DNA of 64,000 nt from Toxorhynchites rutilus septentrionalis (GCF_029784135.1 NC_073746.1:50552393-50616392); one strand, 5' to 3'; positions 33,421-45,860 are shown, counted from the first letter of the stretch. A program made the numbers and translations. Notes: generated by a model not told the origin, from the letters alone.

Positions 33421-34010
33421 TACGAGCCGTTGTGTTAACCCTTTCCCGTACAACATAGAGTCTCACTACATATAGTACATATGGTATTAGGTATTGTTAG
33501 TCCAATTAAAATTCGCATTGGGTTGAATAAACAATCAGAAAGTAAAAATTATAAAAGAAAATTACCTTTCCCATTTCAAATATATTTTCGCTATATTAAA
33601 GTAACATGTTTTTACTGATAAGAAAAATTGATAATTGTGTTCGGTATTAATAATTATCTTATATTACATTGGTGAATTGTTTTTTCTTTATTTCATCAAT
33701 ACATATCACAAGAGGCATCTCGTCTAGGATCATAGAGGGCGGTTCTCATCATATCTCGTTCGACTTCGGTATCCTTTATCTGATACGCACCATCCAACGA
33801 CTGTTTATCATCCTTCTGTCATCATCACCCGTTATACACTGGTGGAATTAACAAACAATACCCAACAACCAAACAAAATGGCCCTTTTCAGTCCCACCTA
33901 ATCATTATCAAAGAGTTTAACGATGCAATTATCCAAAATGAACAGATAACCTAACGGAATCCTACGTCAATTATGCGGTCGTGTCTCAGACACAACCCTC
34001 CTGGGACTTT
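33421..34010. other. spacer, no gene recognised
   Basis: No biased frame. The end (TCCTACGTCAATTATGCGG, TCAGACACAACCC) has the style of mosquito mobile elements but I could not classify it. Confidence 0.3.
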
Positions 34011-34335
34011 TTTTTTATCAATCATAACAATTTCGATCCGTTATTCCTGCTGTATGCGTGATTTTCCAAATCTGATAAATGTGGTATGTAGCTTAAAGAA
34101 TGCTTAACTAAATGTAATCAATAACTCGAAATTTTCTATTTTACGACATGGTCCGCTCTGACTAAAAACCGACCAAATGAAGGCAACAGAACCTTTTTTG
34201 AAAAAAAAAAATATTTTTTTTTAAATGTCTGGAACAAAAAATAAATTCAATAACTTTGTTATTGTCGAAATTCGAGCATATGCGCCGAAGGGTTTCTTTT
34301 TTCATCAAATATGGTTCTCTATCACCTACCGAAGG
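34011..34335 (+). repeat. family L repeat, nearly identical to 56462-56795
   Basis: Both copies share TATCAATCATAACAATTTCG, TGCTGTATGCGTG, ATTTTACGACATGGTCCGCT and ATCACCTACCGAAGGATTCC with few differences over about 325 bases. Non-coding. Confidence 0.75.
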
Positions 34336-34339
34336 ATTC

Positions 34340-36966
34340 CGAATGTATATTTCCCAAGAATGACTTTTTTCAAAAAATCATAACTTTTGGACTACTGGGC
34401 CTATTTAGATGATCGATATATCAAATTAAAGCAATTTGGCTTTAGAGCCATCTGTATCAGTTCATTAGTTCAAAAGTAATGATTTAAAAAAAGGCATTTT
34501 TGTAAAAAAAAAGGAATAAAATTCTTTTTTTGGACCACCGGTTGGTTAACTTAGAAAAATTGTAACTCAAAAACGAAACAAAAAGACTCTCTGGTTTCAG
34601 GTTATGTCATAAAAAATCATCAGCTTTCAAGAAAAAGTATGAAAAAAATATTGCGCCCTTGGAGACCACGAAAACAATAAAAAAAAACAAATACAATCAA
34701 TAATACAGCAATTCCAAATGAAACCGTCCTAAAAATGCAGATTTTAAAAACTTGTATTTTTGATTCCAATGAAAGTGTGTATTCCGTTTGGGTTGGAGGA
34801 AATATGAGTTTTTCACAGCAATTGGGAATTTTTTGACTCGAGCGTAACTTTTGAAAAGGGCATATCGATTTTAGTAAGAGAAATCTTTGATAATTTATAT
34901 CTCAAAAACTATGAGTCGTACCGAAATAGTGTCTTAGAAAGAGTTATAGTATATTGATGGTTGAATATGAAAAAAAGATACACTGAGAAAAAAAATTAGT
35001 ATTTTTTTTTATTTACAAAATAAAATTTCAATTTGAAATATCCTAAATACATATTTTTAAATTTTTCAAAACATCGAATTTTTAGGAACTTTCGAAACTT
35101 TGATTTTTTGTATGTTAACAATCTTTCTTAGTCACAAATTATGAATCCTGATGTGATTTAAAACAAAAAAGGTTATTATCAATTTCCTTATAAATGTAGC
35201 CGTTCTCGAAATATTTAATAAAATATTTCTAATTTATTGTCTTTTTTATAGTAAATAATCCCTTTCAATATGTTTGTCGTGTTATACCGTCATGTGCATG
35301 AAATTTTATGAATTCGCTTATAATTTCCAACAACTTTTCCAAATACATCATCATGGTTCATTTTTTGACTCAAGCGTAACTTTTGAAAAGGGCGTATCGA
35401 TTTGAGTAAAAGAAATCTTTGATAATTTATATCTCAAAAAATATGAGTCGTACCGAAATAGTGTGTTAGAAAGAGTTATGGAGTATTGTTGGCTTAATTT
35501 TAAAAAAAATTACACTGAGAAGAAAAACTAGTACTCTTTTTTTATTAACAAAATAAAATTTTAATTTGCGATATCAAAAAATATGTATTTCTTATATTTT
35601 TTCATATAAAATAGAAGTCATGCAGAAAATTTTAAAAATTGGCCCAAAATGGTAAAACTATTTTTGACGAACTTTGTGGAACATCGATTTTTTAGAAATT
35701 TTCGAAACTTCGAGTTTTTATATGTTAGCAGTCATTTTTAATCTCAAATTATGAATCCTGATGTTATTTTAAACAAGAAAGGTTATTATCAATCTCCTTC
35801 TAAATGTAGCCATTCTCGAGATATTTAAAAAAATATGTGTAATTATTTGTTTAATTATAATTTTTTAATAGTGAATAGACCCTTCAAGTATGTTTGTCGT
35901 GTTATACCATCATGTTCATGAGATTTTATGAATTCGCTTATAATTTCCAACAACTTTTCCAAATACATCGTTATGGTAAAGACATATGTTTAGGAGTTAC
36001 GTTACGAAACATTCGAAGACATGTGGGTTAATACAAAACGTAGCGAAACTAAAAAAAAAAAATTATCTTATTACAAACTTCAATCAATCAAAAAAATTGT
36101 TGAAAATTATGAGAAAATTCATAAAATTTCATGAACATGACGGTATTACACGACAAACATACTAACAGAGATTAATTACTATAAAAAAAGATTATAAATT
36201 TGAAATATTTTTTAAAATATCTCGAGAATAGTTGCATTTAGAAGGAGATTGATAATGACCTTTTTTGTTTTAAATCACATCAGAATTCATAATTTGTGGC
36301 TAAGAGTGATTGCTAACATACAAAAATTCAAAGTTTCAAAAATTCCTAAAAATTCGATGTTCCACAAATTTCGTCAAAAATAGTTTTACCATCTTGGGCC
36401 CATTTTTTTTAGATTTTCTACATGACTTCTATTTTATATGAAAAAACTGAACAAAATATAAAGAAATACATATTTTTTGATATCGCAAATTAAAATTTTT
36501 TTATTGTAAATAAAAAAAGAGTACTTATTTTTCTTCTTAGTGTATATTTTTTTCTCTATAACTCTTTCTAAGACACTATTTCGGTACGACTCATATTTTT
36601 TGAGATATAAATTATCAAAGATTTCTCTTACTCAAATCGATACGCCCTTTTCAAAAGTTACGCTTGAGTCAAAAAATTCCCAATTGCTGTGAAAAACACA
36701 TATTTCCTCTAACCCAAACGAAATACCCACTTTCATTCATTCATAATCAAAAATATTCATGTCTTGTCATTTGTCGATTTCATTTGGAATTACTCAATAA
36801 CGAAAACAAAATTCGAACTTTCTGCAGTTGTAGTATTTTTTCAAAAAAAGACCAGAACGAAAAAATAAAAAAAAAATACGGGTCTAATATTTTACGGTAA
36901 GGAACAACATTACCACTTTTCATGGAAATCTGAGAACCACTATATCAGCTTGGAATGGAATAGCTG
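34340..36966. mobile_element. family B foldback (B5), interrupted by element G
   Basis: The parts at 34340-34705 and 36796-36966 are B sequence; they join cleanly once G is removed. The right end ATCTGAGAACCACTATATC...GGAATAGCTG matches the other B copies. Confidence 0.7.
34706..36795. mobile_element. family G foldback element (2.1 kb) with 4-base target duplication
   Basis: The ends CAGCAATTCCAAATGAAA and TTTCATTTGGAATTACTC are inverted. AATA lies directly outside each end (34702-34705 and 36796-36799), and uninterrupted B copies read ATCAATAATAACGA there, so the duplication is real. Inside are a left arm (to about 35345), a second direct copy of most of it (35355-35985), a short unique part, and an inverted right arm (36060-36795). 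No coding frame. Family unknown. Confidence 0.75.
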
Positions 36967-37189
36967 TAAATATATATTTATTTCATATTATTTTTGTTTG
37001 ATACAGAGTTTATTACATACAAAGTTATCTGCTTTTATTGTGCTTCTTAAGTCTAGATAGAAATTACATTCAAAGGTCAGATAGATTATTGAAAATGATA
37101 TTTTGTATGACGAACATATTGTTTTTAATTCTAATTTCAAAAAATACTACATACTTAAACTAACTTAAACCTAAATCTCAAATACTACT

Positions 37190-37888
37190 GTACAACAGAT
37201 TAGAGACAATTTCATGCTCGGAATTGGAGCACATATCTCCAAATTTATGATTATATTCGTGAAATTTCACTACCAGGGTATCCAGGCAGACTCTTTCGTC
37301 AACCTCCGATGATCTCGCCCAGGGAATTCAGAAATATCTTGAGAAATAAATTTGAAGACGTGAGACGCGTTGGAGTCTCAACCTATGTATCTGGGCACAG
37401 CCATTCCAGACAGGAACTGCATACTTAATAGCGGGGTAAGTGATCTGTTCATAGATAGCCATCTGATTCATCAGAAAAAGTTCAGAATTTCTGCCAATCA
37501 ACGAATACAACGACCAGAGTTGAATATTACATTTCGTGGCGATTTTATTAACGTGAGACCTAAAAATCGGATGACTGTCTGGAGTGAGTCCTAGAGAAAC
37601 CACTTCTCTGAACCTTTCGATAAGTGAATCACCGAGTTGACTTCTGACGTTATCAGCTGGAACAAGTATATGAGATCTTGAATACGGGAATAGAATAGCC
37701 TGAGTCTTCGTCACATTGATAACAATTTTCCAACTGGTATAATACTCGGATAGAGCATCCAGACCACCCAGCAGTTTGCGAGTCAGAGCACCGGTGACGC
37801 GACCTTGAAACCAATTTTCAATGTCATCGCCGGATTGGGTCGATATCTCAACGCTGGGAAGCGGTGGAATGCATAAGAGCAATTTCAA
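37190..37888 (-). pseudogene. Jockey-type reverse transcriptase, C-terminal part
   Basis: The - strand frame reads the end of a Jockey-group LINE polymerase: YYTSWKIVINVTKTQAILFP, a SLGLTPDSHP block (from VKYLGLTLD), HVNKIATKCN, SLIGRNSELFL, then QITYPAIKYAVPVWNGCA and HRLRLQRVSRLQ. A further short C-terminal part continues past the stop at 37328 to about 37190. The catalytic FADD region upstream is lost in scrambled sequence. It is a 5'-truncated dead copy, cut on its 5' side by a family G fragment. Confidence 0.78.
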
Positions 37889-37917
37889 ATGAGATCGACA
37901 AATGACAGAACATGAGT

Positions 37918-38253
37918 ATTTTTTAATCGAATGAAAGTTTGTATTCCGTTTGGGTTAGAGGAAATATGAGTTTTCCACAGCATTTGGGATTTTTGTAACT
38001 CAAGTGTAACTTTTGAAAAGGATGTACCGATTTTAGTAAGAAAAATCTTTGATAATTTATATCACAAAAACTATGAGTCCTACCGAAATAGTGTCTTAGA
38101 AAGAGTTATAGACTATTGATGTCCAAATGTGAAAACAATATACACTGAGAAAAATAATTAAAACATATCACCTCCAACCCAAACGGAACACAACTTTCAT
38201 TCGAATCCAAAATACTCATGTTTTGACATTGGTCGATTTTATTTGGAATTGCT
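37918..38253. mobile_element. family G, short internally deleted copy (G3)
   Basis: Left arm pieces (GTATTCCGTTTGGGTTAGAGG, AATATGAGTTTTCCACAGCA) and inverted right-arm pieces (CCTCCAACCCAAACGGAA, TTTTATTTGGAATTGCTG) face each other across a short middle. Its right end joins family K at once. Confidence 0.65.
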
Positions 38254-38700
38254 GAAAGATCGACGAAAATTCAATTTCTTCCACCAACTTTAAACGGTGA
38301 ACAAAATTCTTCATGCACATTTCTAACATTACGACTTCGATGCTGTTGAAAATCCGAGTTATTTTTTCTATAAGTTCCTCCAAATTTGGTGGATTATTAA
38401 CATAGCAACGGTCCTTCACGTATCCCCAGAGGAAGTAATCGACGACGAGAAATGTTGAAATTTTTACCATAAAAGGATAATGCTTCATTAAGGCTTCGGT
38501 TGCTCGAATAATACGATTTCAATAAAAATACACGTTGTTGTAAATTGTACATCTAAACAGTGAAAACCGATCAGACTGAACGAGTAGCCGAATTTTATCG
38601 TCCCGAAGTGGGGATGCAGTGTTACCATCGATCGATCGAAAAAAAATTATAAGGAGCTACTCGATTTTTTTGCGTGCGCGCTTAATCTGAAAGACCCTGT
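38254..38700 (-). mobile_element. family K mariner-like element, truncated (K2)
   Basis: Right end GCGCTTAATCTGAAAGACCCTG followed by TA. The - strand encodes VVDYFLWGYVKDRCYVNNPP and ITRIFNSIEVVMLEMCMKNF, the C-terminal part of an IS630/Tc1-mariner transposase. Its other end was cut by the G3 fragment. Confidence 0.72.
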
Positions 38701-38819
38701 AGATAGAATTTAATTTAAGAAACTAGTTTCAAAGTACTCTTCCAAGAAACCCAGTTATATCTCTGCAGTACTAAAAGATTGAAATTATGTATCATCAGAA
38801 AAGTTTCATAAAATTGTTA

Positions 38820-39790
38820 GGTCAACAAAAGGGTCATCAAAAATTTAGATAAATAAAAACTCAACTTCCTTCTCTTTACAGATAGAGGTAAACATAATTG
38901 TACAATGTTGTTGCTCCAGTTATTTTAGGCAACTTTGTAGAACAAAGTATTTTTTCATTATTTCAATATAACCGATTAGGCGCTTTTGTTCTATGTTACA
39001 AAAGGGTCACCATGTAATATTTTTTTTGTATATTTCGAACTCTACATGTATTAGGGATACTTTTGGAGCTTACTAAAACAAATATTTTGCGATGCAGAGC
39101 ATGCCAATATCTCAATCATACTCAAAGTAATTGATATAGTTTCTCCAAAAGTACGCTCTCTTCATCTGTGTGTCGTTGTTTTTGGGACCAACATAACAAA
39201 TGATTATTGGCGGAATTTGAAAGGGCATACTAGGCTCTACATAATGTGAGATGTAAGCTGTGTTTTTTTTATATTTGAGAAAACTAAATTTGAAATCATG
39301 GGTTTTTTGATGAAAAAAACATCATCTTTGAATAAGATCAAGATATTAATAAGTTTTGCATTGCAAAATGTTTGTATTGATAAGCTCCAAAAATCGTCCG
39401 AACACAGTTTTGATGTAGAATTTGGAATATAAAAGAACAACAATTACCATTTTCCCATGGTCACTCTAATGTAACTTAGAACAAAGGCGCTAAGTCGGTT
39501 GTAGTAAAAGATAGGAAAAAAATTGTTCTTACAAGATGAATAAAATAAGTGGGGCAACAATATTATCGAACTATGTTTACCTCTATCTATGAAGATAAGT
39601 AGGTTAGATATTTTATTTTACCGAAAACTTTTGTTCACACAATTTTTGACAATAAAAAACACAATATGTAACAACTTTGTCAAAGAAAGTTTTTGCCTAG
39701 AGACCGACGATAACTGGATAACTGTCGATCTCTAGATGAAAATTCTCACTTAAATTCGTTCCCTTGGCTATCGTGCTGTGTTGGAACCCC
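38820..39790. mobile_element. family C foldback element (C2)
   Basis: The left arm 38820-39015 (GATAGAGGTAAACATAATTG, GGCGCTTTTGTTCTATGTTA, GGGTCACCATG) is mirrored by 39457-39650 (CATGGTCACTCTAATGTAAC, AACAAAGGCGCTAAGTCGG, TATGTTTACCTCTATC). The arm continues outward on the right side only. No coding content. Confidence 0.68.
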
Positions 39791-40596
39791 GAAAAATGTA
39801 TCCAACATTGATGAATACAATTTTTAGTCTACATAAGAGCTGTCGAAAATCAATTGAAAAAGTTTCTCACCGCTAAAACACAGAAGTTCTGTAAGGATGG
39901 AGTTATTTAATTATCCGAAGAATGGTAAAAGATTATAGATTATAATGGCCAATACATACTCGGTTGAAACAGATTTTCAATAAAGAAAAATTATCATTCA
40001 AAAATTCGCCGAGAACCGGATCTCAGCAATACATCATTTGCTAGTCCATAATATGTGGGGATGGTCGTAAAAACACATGTTGAATGTATTCTTTCCTCTG
40101 AAGAAAAAAATCTAACGGCGTCGTCTTGTCGCAAAATATTTCTTTTCGCACGTAGAGTAAGCGAACGTAAGGTTAATTTATCTCCCGACGCTACGTCGGA
40201 GTCAGTGGAAATCAGCAGCACGACAAGGAGCGAAATATTCCTTGCAGCGGTTGTCTCCTGGAGGTCCACAGGTGGAAATAGAAGGGCGAAGGACGACGGT
40301 TGATGAATGATGGTGACATTATCCTGGCACTCGGTCCTCGCACCCTGTATCCCGTGATCGGTGCAATACGGTAAAAGGAATGCTAAATAGATAGAAGCTA
40401 AGGCGATGGAAGCTACCCATCATTCACCGAGACACTTATCATATTCCAACACTCCATTATTCGGTTTCTTTTATTATTAAATTGTATTCCTCCATATCAG
40501 TTTAAGGAGCCGCTAAAGGCGAAAATTATGCGAGAGCTGAAAGTGGACTTATAGCGTAAAATGAGCTATTGCCCTTGAATCCCGGTTTAGGTGATA
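39791..40596. other. non-repeated, GC-richer island; no gene assigned
   Basis: At 39994-40303 both strands are open for 80-90 codons and GC content is higher than around it. Neither peptide has a motif I know. It could hold an exon of an unknown gene or old transposon coding sequence. Confidence 0.3.
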
Positions 40597-41170
40597 CAGG
40601 GTCTTTCAGATTAAACGCGCACGCAAAAAAAAATGTAACATAGCTCCTTATAAAATTTGTTTTTCGCTCCGTCGATGGTAACACAGCATTCCCCACTTCG
40701 GGTAGATAATATTCGGCTACTCGTTCAGTCTGATCGGATGGTTTTTAGTGTCAAGATATACAATTTACAAGAACGTGTATTTTAAGTGAAATCGTATTAC
40801 TCTAGCAATCGAAGCCTTAATAAAACTTTGGTAAGTTTTATGGTTTATGGTAAGATTTTCAACATTTATCGTCGTCGATTACTTCCTCTGGGGATACGTG
40901 AAGGACCGTTGCTATGTTAATAATCCACCAAATTTGGAGGAACTTAAAGAAGAAATAACTCGGATATTCAAAAGCATCGAAGTCGTAATGTTAGAGTTGT
41001 ACATGAAGAATTTTGTTCACCGTTTAAAACGCGTAATCGAAAAAAAAGGTGGTCGCATCGAAAATGTCCTAAAATAAGGTTTATTTTCGTTTCTTTCTTT
41101 TTAAATAATAATCGGTTCACTTTTGTAGAAGTTATTAAAATTTGTTGCGTGAGCGTTTAATGTGAGAGGC
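40597..41170 (+). mobile_element. family K mariner-like element with transposase remnant (K3)
   Basis: Starts CAGGGTCTTTCAGATTAAAC after TA. Its right end GCGTGAGCGTTTAATGTGAGA is a decayed inverted copy. The interior holds the transposase remnant listed next, plus both subterminal regions retained by the MITE K1. Confidence 0.75.
40847..41077 (+). pseudogene. IS630/Tc1-mariner transposase C-terminus (family K)
   Basis: The 76-codon frame reads VVDYFLWGYVKDRCYVNNPP, then LEELKEEITRIFKSIEVVML, then a basic end with KKGGRIENVL. The DYFLWG phrase holds the third catalytic residue of Tc1-mariner transposases that use an Asp there. The two upstream catalytic residues and the DNA-binding domain have been deleted, so the product is inactive. 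K1 to K3 show the coding copies and their MITE side by side. I cannot fix the exact subgroup because the DD spacing is lost. Confidence 0.68.
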
Positions 41171-43071
41171 TTACTTGCTTGGATTTACTGATTAGTTGTA
41201 GCGAATATAACCGATTTATGTAATTCTGTGATATGAATATTTATACCAGTCATCACTGGTACTCGAAGCTTCTCAGAACCGAGAACGTACCCCAGCGTTA
41301 TCAGTGAGTTTCGTTAAGCTCACGACAGGAAATGATAGCAAGATGGCCGACCTTCTTCCTCCCACTGATTAGCTTTATCACAGTCACCCACATGGTCTCG
41401 TATCAGTGGCGATTTAAAGCCATCTCACTCTGTCAGTGTCCAGTCCGACTAGTTCCAAACGACGCAAGTTTGTAGGCGCGATCCAATGCAACTAGCGTGG
41501 GAATTTACTCATATTTGATAACATTTATCCCGTAGAACTGCTAGACTTAGCAGCGAATAGTGATTGTAGTGACGCGATTTTAAAACATAATATATTTTTG
41601 CATGCCTTAATTTAGTGAAACGAAATCAATGAATAATGTGGGTGATATTTATGCGCTTTATTGACCTCTACTGAAGGTGACTATCGCTTCGACCAGTTTC
41701 CAGTAAGTTCGGATTGTGTTACCCTAAGGGTGACCAACATTGTGCGAAGGTGAGATAACTTCTGACAAGAATATCACTCATCGGCGTATTGGTCATATCA
41801 CAATCTAATCCGGTCACGTACACTACCAAATATGGTGGTTGTTTTGTGGTTTTCGCGAATGTTGTTGACTACAAGGTTTGTTTTTAGATCGTTCTGTGGT
41901 CGATGACCTGTGCTCGGAGGTCAATGAACTCGGTTTGTAGTGGTAGTGTTAATCCGTCTACGAAATCACACTTTGCAATTGTTTCCCAAAGCAAGCTTCC
42001 GCCTCTATGACTCGGGGGCCAGGACTTAAACATTAGTCTATTCAAAGAAGCTGTTGGGTATTGTACGAACGTTGTGATTCGGAAATCCACTACTCTTGAC
42101 CATACTTGCATAAGTTAGTTAACCGGAACAAATACGAAGAATTTTGTTAAATTATTGTGATTTTCATTTGTTACACGAACAACGGAGAGTAATACAGCTA
42201 CTACAGTCAAGCATCTTTCTGCGAAAGAACATTCTAGGTAAATATGTACAGACTATTCTATTATCAAAGAAATGGTGGACAACATAGGAGTGATGGTACG
42301 AAATGAGATGGTGAACACATGGACTGGAATGCTAACTGTTCTATCAAGAGGACCCTCAAATTATGGTCATTCTTAATCAGTAATACTTGATGAAGAAACA
42401 GTGGATTAAGTTGCAATTCACAAGTGACACAGTTTATTGAAATCTTCGATCGATCAAGGACTCTACGCTTTCACTACTCCAGCGTGACTTGGATGTGATA
42501 TGCACGCTGATTTTGATAGAAGTTCAGTACGACATCGAAATGACGAGTGATAGTTTCAAGTTATTCGTAGGTAATATCTTTGGAATTGGTTAATGAAATA
42601 CAATTTCTAGAATTACATTTGTATAAAGGATGTAAAAAAGGCGAATATGATTTTCCATCAATTTTTTTAGAGATTTGAACAGATTTATCGGAAGTGATTA
42701 TTATAAATTTTTTTCAACATTTTCAACATTTTTCAACATTTAGAGTAGTGACATTTTCGGAAGCATTGTTGTCGACGATAGTTTTGCTCATGAGTCGCAT
42801 AATCTCATTATTTATTATTCACAATAGAATGATGCAACGATTTTACATGAATAGAAAATTGTAGAGTTTGACAAGAAAAGAGTCAATTCGCCTTACCACA
42901 AAATTATAATAATACAGATTTGCTTGCGAATGGTGGACCACTCACAGTTGGCTCAGGTTGCTTATGCTAGATGGAGGGTTATGGAGTATGCACAATTTTT
43001 TTTAAACGTTGAAACTTTTCAAAATCATCCAAAATATTTGAAATACTAGATTATTTATAACAATCGTGATC
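41171..43071. other. largely non-repeated stretch, no gene recognised
   Basis: 41240-42120 is GC-richer and on the - strand has a 75-codon frame (41884-42111) containing LMFKSWPPSHRGGSLLW, loosely like decayed LTR-retrotransposon polyprotein, but too weak to claim. The rest is AT-rich without features. Confidence 0.3.
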
Positions 43072-43118
43072 CACAAAAATAGGTATTCCTGTACTTTAAA
43101 GGAATACCTATTTTTGTG
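43072..43118. repeat. perfect 19-base hairpin
   Basis: CACAAAAATAGGTATTCCT is followed after a 9-base loop by its exact reverse complement. No base mismatches. It has no match to the ends of the families above. Confidence 0.85.
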
Positions 43119-43989
43119 CGCTTGAGGCAACTTGTCTTAACGTACAAAAAGAAAATAAAACGAAATCGAACGATTATCACGAATGGAATCATTAGGAATT
43201 GGATTATTTACTTAAAAAAAACTTTCCTTATGTGGTCCTTATCTACAGCATAAAAAAATGCTGTTTTTTAATTGTGTAGCGAAAACTATTTTTTGAAAGT
43301 CAATGGTGAGGTTTGATACGCTTTTTTTTTCGGTTTGGCTGTACTCACTATAAATTGTAACGTACTAACGTCAGCACAAGATCTTGTTCTAAAAAAGCAA
43401 ATCATGCTCTATTTGTGGTAGGGCCATCAGACGCCGATTAACATTTTTGCAAAAGTTGAAGTAAACCAACTATGACAAAAAAAAATTTAGTGGTCTAAAT
43501 ATCACTCTTACAAAAAGTTTTTGTCATTCATTAAGGATACAGGATTCAACGGATCAAAAAAAAATTCAAGATTGAAAAAGATACTTTTGTAGCCACTTTT
43601 TTTTCAATTTATGCAAAATGGTTTCCGTCTATAGCCACAGGAATTTAGGAAATTAGACATACATTTTAGAGAGAGAGCCAGCGGCGCGGATCATTCGCTG
43701 CAGAGAGTTCCATAGTAAATCTATAGACCTATCCGGAATTTGTCAGTGAGTGATAGACTCATATTCATCTGTTTTTGGTAATGGTGTTCACATTTTCTGA
43801 CCACTGGTGAACACGACCTTATGTCCATCTATATGATTAATGATTTCTGTATTGGTAAAATATAGTTTTCATGCTGAAATATCTTTTTTCTTTGTTTGCA
43901 CTCCATTTTTAATCCTCTATTGCGATATCCGTGATTTTTGTTATTCGCATTGACATTGTCAGACTATTCCGCAGGTTATCGGAGTTCTA
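43119..43989. other. AT-rich spacer
   Basis: Nothing recognised, apart from a G/C-richer patch near 43680. Confidence 0.3.
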
Positions 43990-44182
43990 CTGTATATCGA
44001 TCATCTGAATCGGTCAAGTACTTCAAAAGTTATGAATTTTTGAACAAAATCAATTTCGGGGAAAAAGGAAAATTTTTGATCGGACCATCCTGAAATGGAA
44101 ATGGCCACCCTGACAAAAAAAAATTACGGGTGTATTATTTTCTCAGCAATTTTGACTACATCGGTTTGGCATGGAATGCCTG
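43990..44182. mobile_element. family B right end (B6)
   Basis: TCGATCATCTGAATCGGTCAAG, CACCCTGACAAAAA, ACGGGTGTATTATTTT and CATCGGTTTGGCATGGAAT match B. It runs straight into a family F-like end (GATCGAGTCCGATCTGTA), so two elements meet here. Confidence 0.6.
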
Positions 44183-44514
44183 TATAATCGAGTGTATATA
44201 TGATCGAGTCCGATCTGTATTCCCGTTAATCTTACTTTGTCGGGTAATAACAACAGCAAAAACTTGTGCTTAAATCAAACTTACAGAAACTTTTGCTTCG
44301 GTATCATCGTCCTCAACATTTTCAACAACTCAAACGCTTCTGTTTTTCGCATTCAATTGTACAATTGGCTCTACCGATAAAGATATTTTTTTATAAATTT
44401 TCCAATATTTTGACGTTTTCTAGTCGTAGTTTTGTTTTGCAGTTGAAGTTCTCTAGTTGACATGATCAAAACATTTTTAAAGAACACCTAACATTTTACG
44501 ATCAAATTATGAGA
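44183..44514. other. spacer, nothing recognised
   Basis: The 64-codon + frame at 44266 has no motif. Confidence 0.3.
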
Positions 44515-44945
44515 AAGGTTCAGTTTGTTTTTGTCTTTAAACATTGGATGGACAACTTATTCGAATATTGTTTTTGTTTCTATTGGAAGAGAAGTGCAAC
44601 TGAAGTGTATCGAATGCTTGTAGAAGTACATGGTAACCATCGGTTAGATTTTGGTTTGGAATATTTAAATGTAGTGATTTTAGTGTAAACAAGAAATAGC
44701 GTCCTGGTCAACCGAAAAAGTTTGATGACAAAGAATTAGAGACTTTCCTCGCACAAAATTCGTGTCAAACGGAAACTGAGCTAGCAGAATCATTGTGAAT
44801 ACCTCTATAAGCAATTTCTAAACGACCCAAGTTACATTCAAAGGCAAGAAAATTATGTTTCATACGAATTAAAAGCGAGAGATGTCAAACGGCGATTTTG
44901 TATGTCCGAAATGTTGCTTGAACGGCACGAAGGTTGCATCGGATT
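44515..44945 (+). pseudogene. mariner transposase N-terminal remnant
   Basis: Across several frames the + strand reads the N-terminal DNA-binding part of a mariner transposase: a YWKRSATEVYRMLVEVHG block, then RPKKFDDKELETFLAQNSCQ, then the second helix-turn-helix end (AISKRPK) and a KLCFIRIKSERCQ / LYVRNVAW region. Frame changes and stops make it dead. The catalytic half is missing: B sequence begins immediately after. It resembles the piece at 52535-53080. Confidence 0.68.
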
Positions 44946-45860
44946 ATTATCTTTAGCTCCCTTGGTCCCGAACTTTAAAAAATAAATAAAATCAACAATT
45001 ATGCAAACAAAACCTATTTTTTGCAAGTGTAATTTTTTTTTCAAAAATTACTAATTAATTGGCTTTCATTTGATCAATCATCGTTTTTCGAGGGAGTGAA
45101 GGTAGGTAGTTTCAAAAAGTTACCCCATAAAACTGATGGTTTTTTTTTCCAAAATATATATTTTTATCAAGGCTCATATGGCGTTAGCCTCACGGGGCCG
45201 GGAGTTCAATACTTTGACAATTTTTCTTATTATCTATGTTAGTAATATGCAACCGATTACTCGCGGTTGGCTCGAGGTTAGTATTACAAGTGTTTTCGTA
45301 ATTCGGATGTTGCTGTAATTTGCTGTAAGAAAATATTTTTTCCCATAACTTTTTTATTACTTTTGAACTACTTAACCAATACAGATGGTTAACGTATCAA
45401 ATCACAGTCAATTAGATAGACTTTTTCGAAGAAATATTGCAAACAATTCGGATTTTGTTTTTGTACTTCCTGATTGTATTTGTTTTTTACTGTTTACATG
45501 GCTTTGGACTAGAGAAAGCCATATTTTCATAGTTTTTCTGGGTGTTTTAACATAACATAACTAGTTCTTGAGTTATGATTTTTCAAAGTTAAACGTTGGT
45601 CCGAAAAATAATTTCTCGCATTTTATCCAACAATGACTTTTTTCAACATTTCATAACTTTTGAGCAACTTAACCGATTCAGATGATCAACATATTAAATT
45701 AAAGCCAATTAGCTAAAAAAAATATTACACTTGCGGTAAGATTGGATTCTAGTCGCATAGACCTAGTCTAATTGCATAGGAATATTGAACGAAGACTGAA
45801 ACATGTTGAATTTGAAAAATAATAACTCAAAAGAGAAAAAAACACCTCTTTTATTTTTTG
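44946..45860. mobile_element. family B pieces (B7), broken by other sequence
   Basis: 44946-45080 and 45330-45860 match B (ATGATTTTTCAAAGTTAAAC, CCGATTCAGATGATCAAC, GAATATTGAACGAAGACTG). The gap at 45081-45329 contains AACCGATTACTCGCGG, the reverse of the LINE 3' end seen at 6396, so a LINE tail probably inserted here. Confidence 0.55.

Noticed and set aside
41884..42111. LTR-retrotransposon polyprotein fragment
   Set aside because: Only one short phrase resembles such proteins. No catalytic motif, no LTR and no primer-binding site were found.
43072..43118. Bacterial-type terminator hairpin
   Set aside because: The sequence context is animal nuclear DNA, and the stem is AT-rich without a T tract after it.
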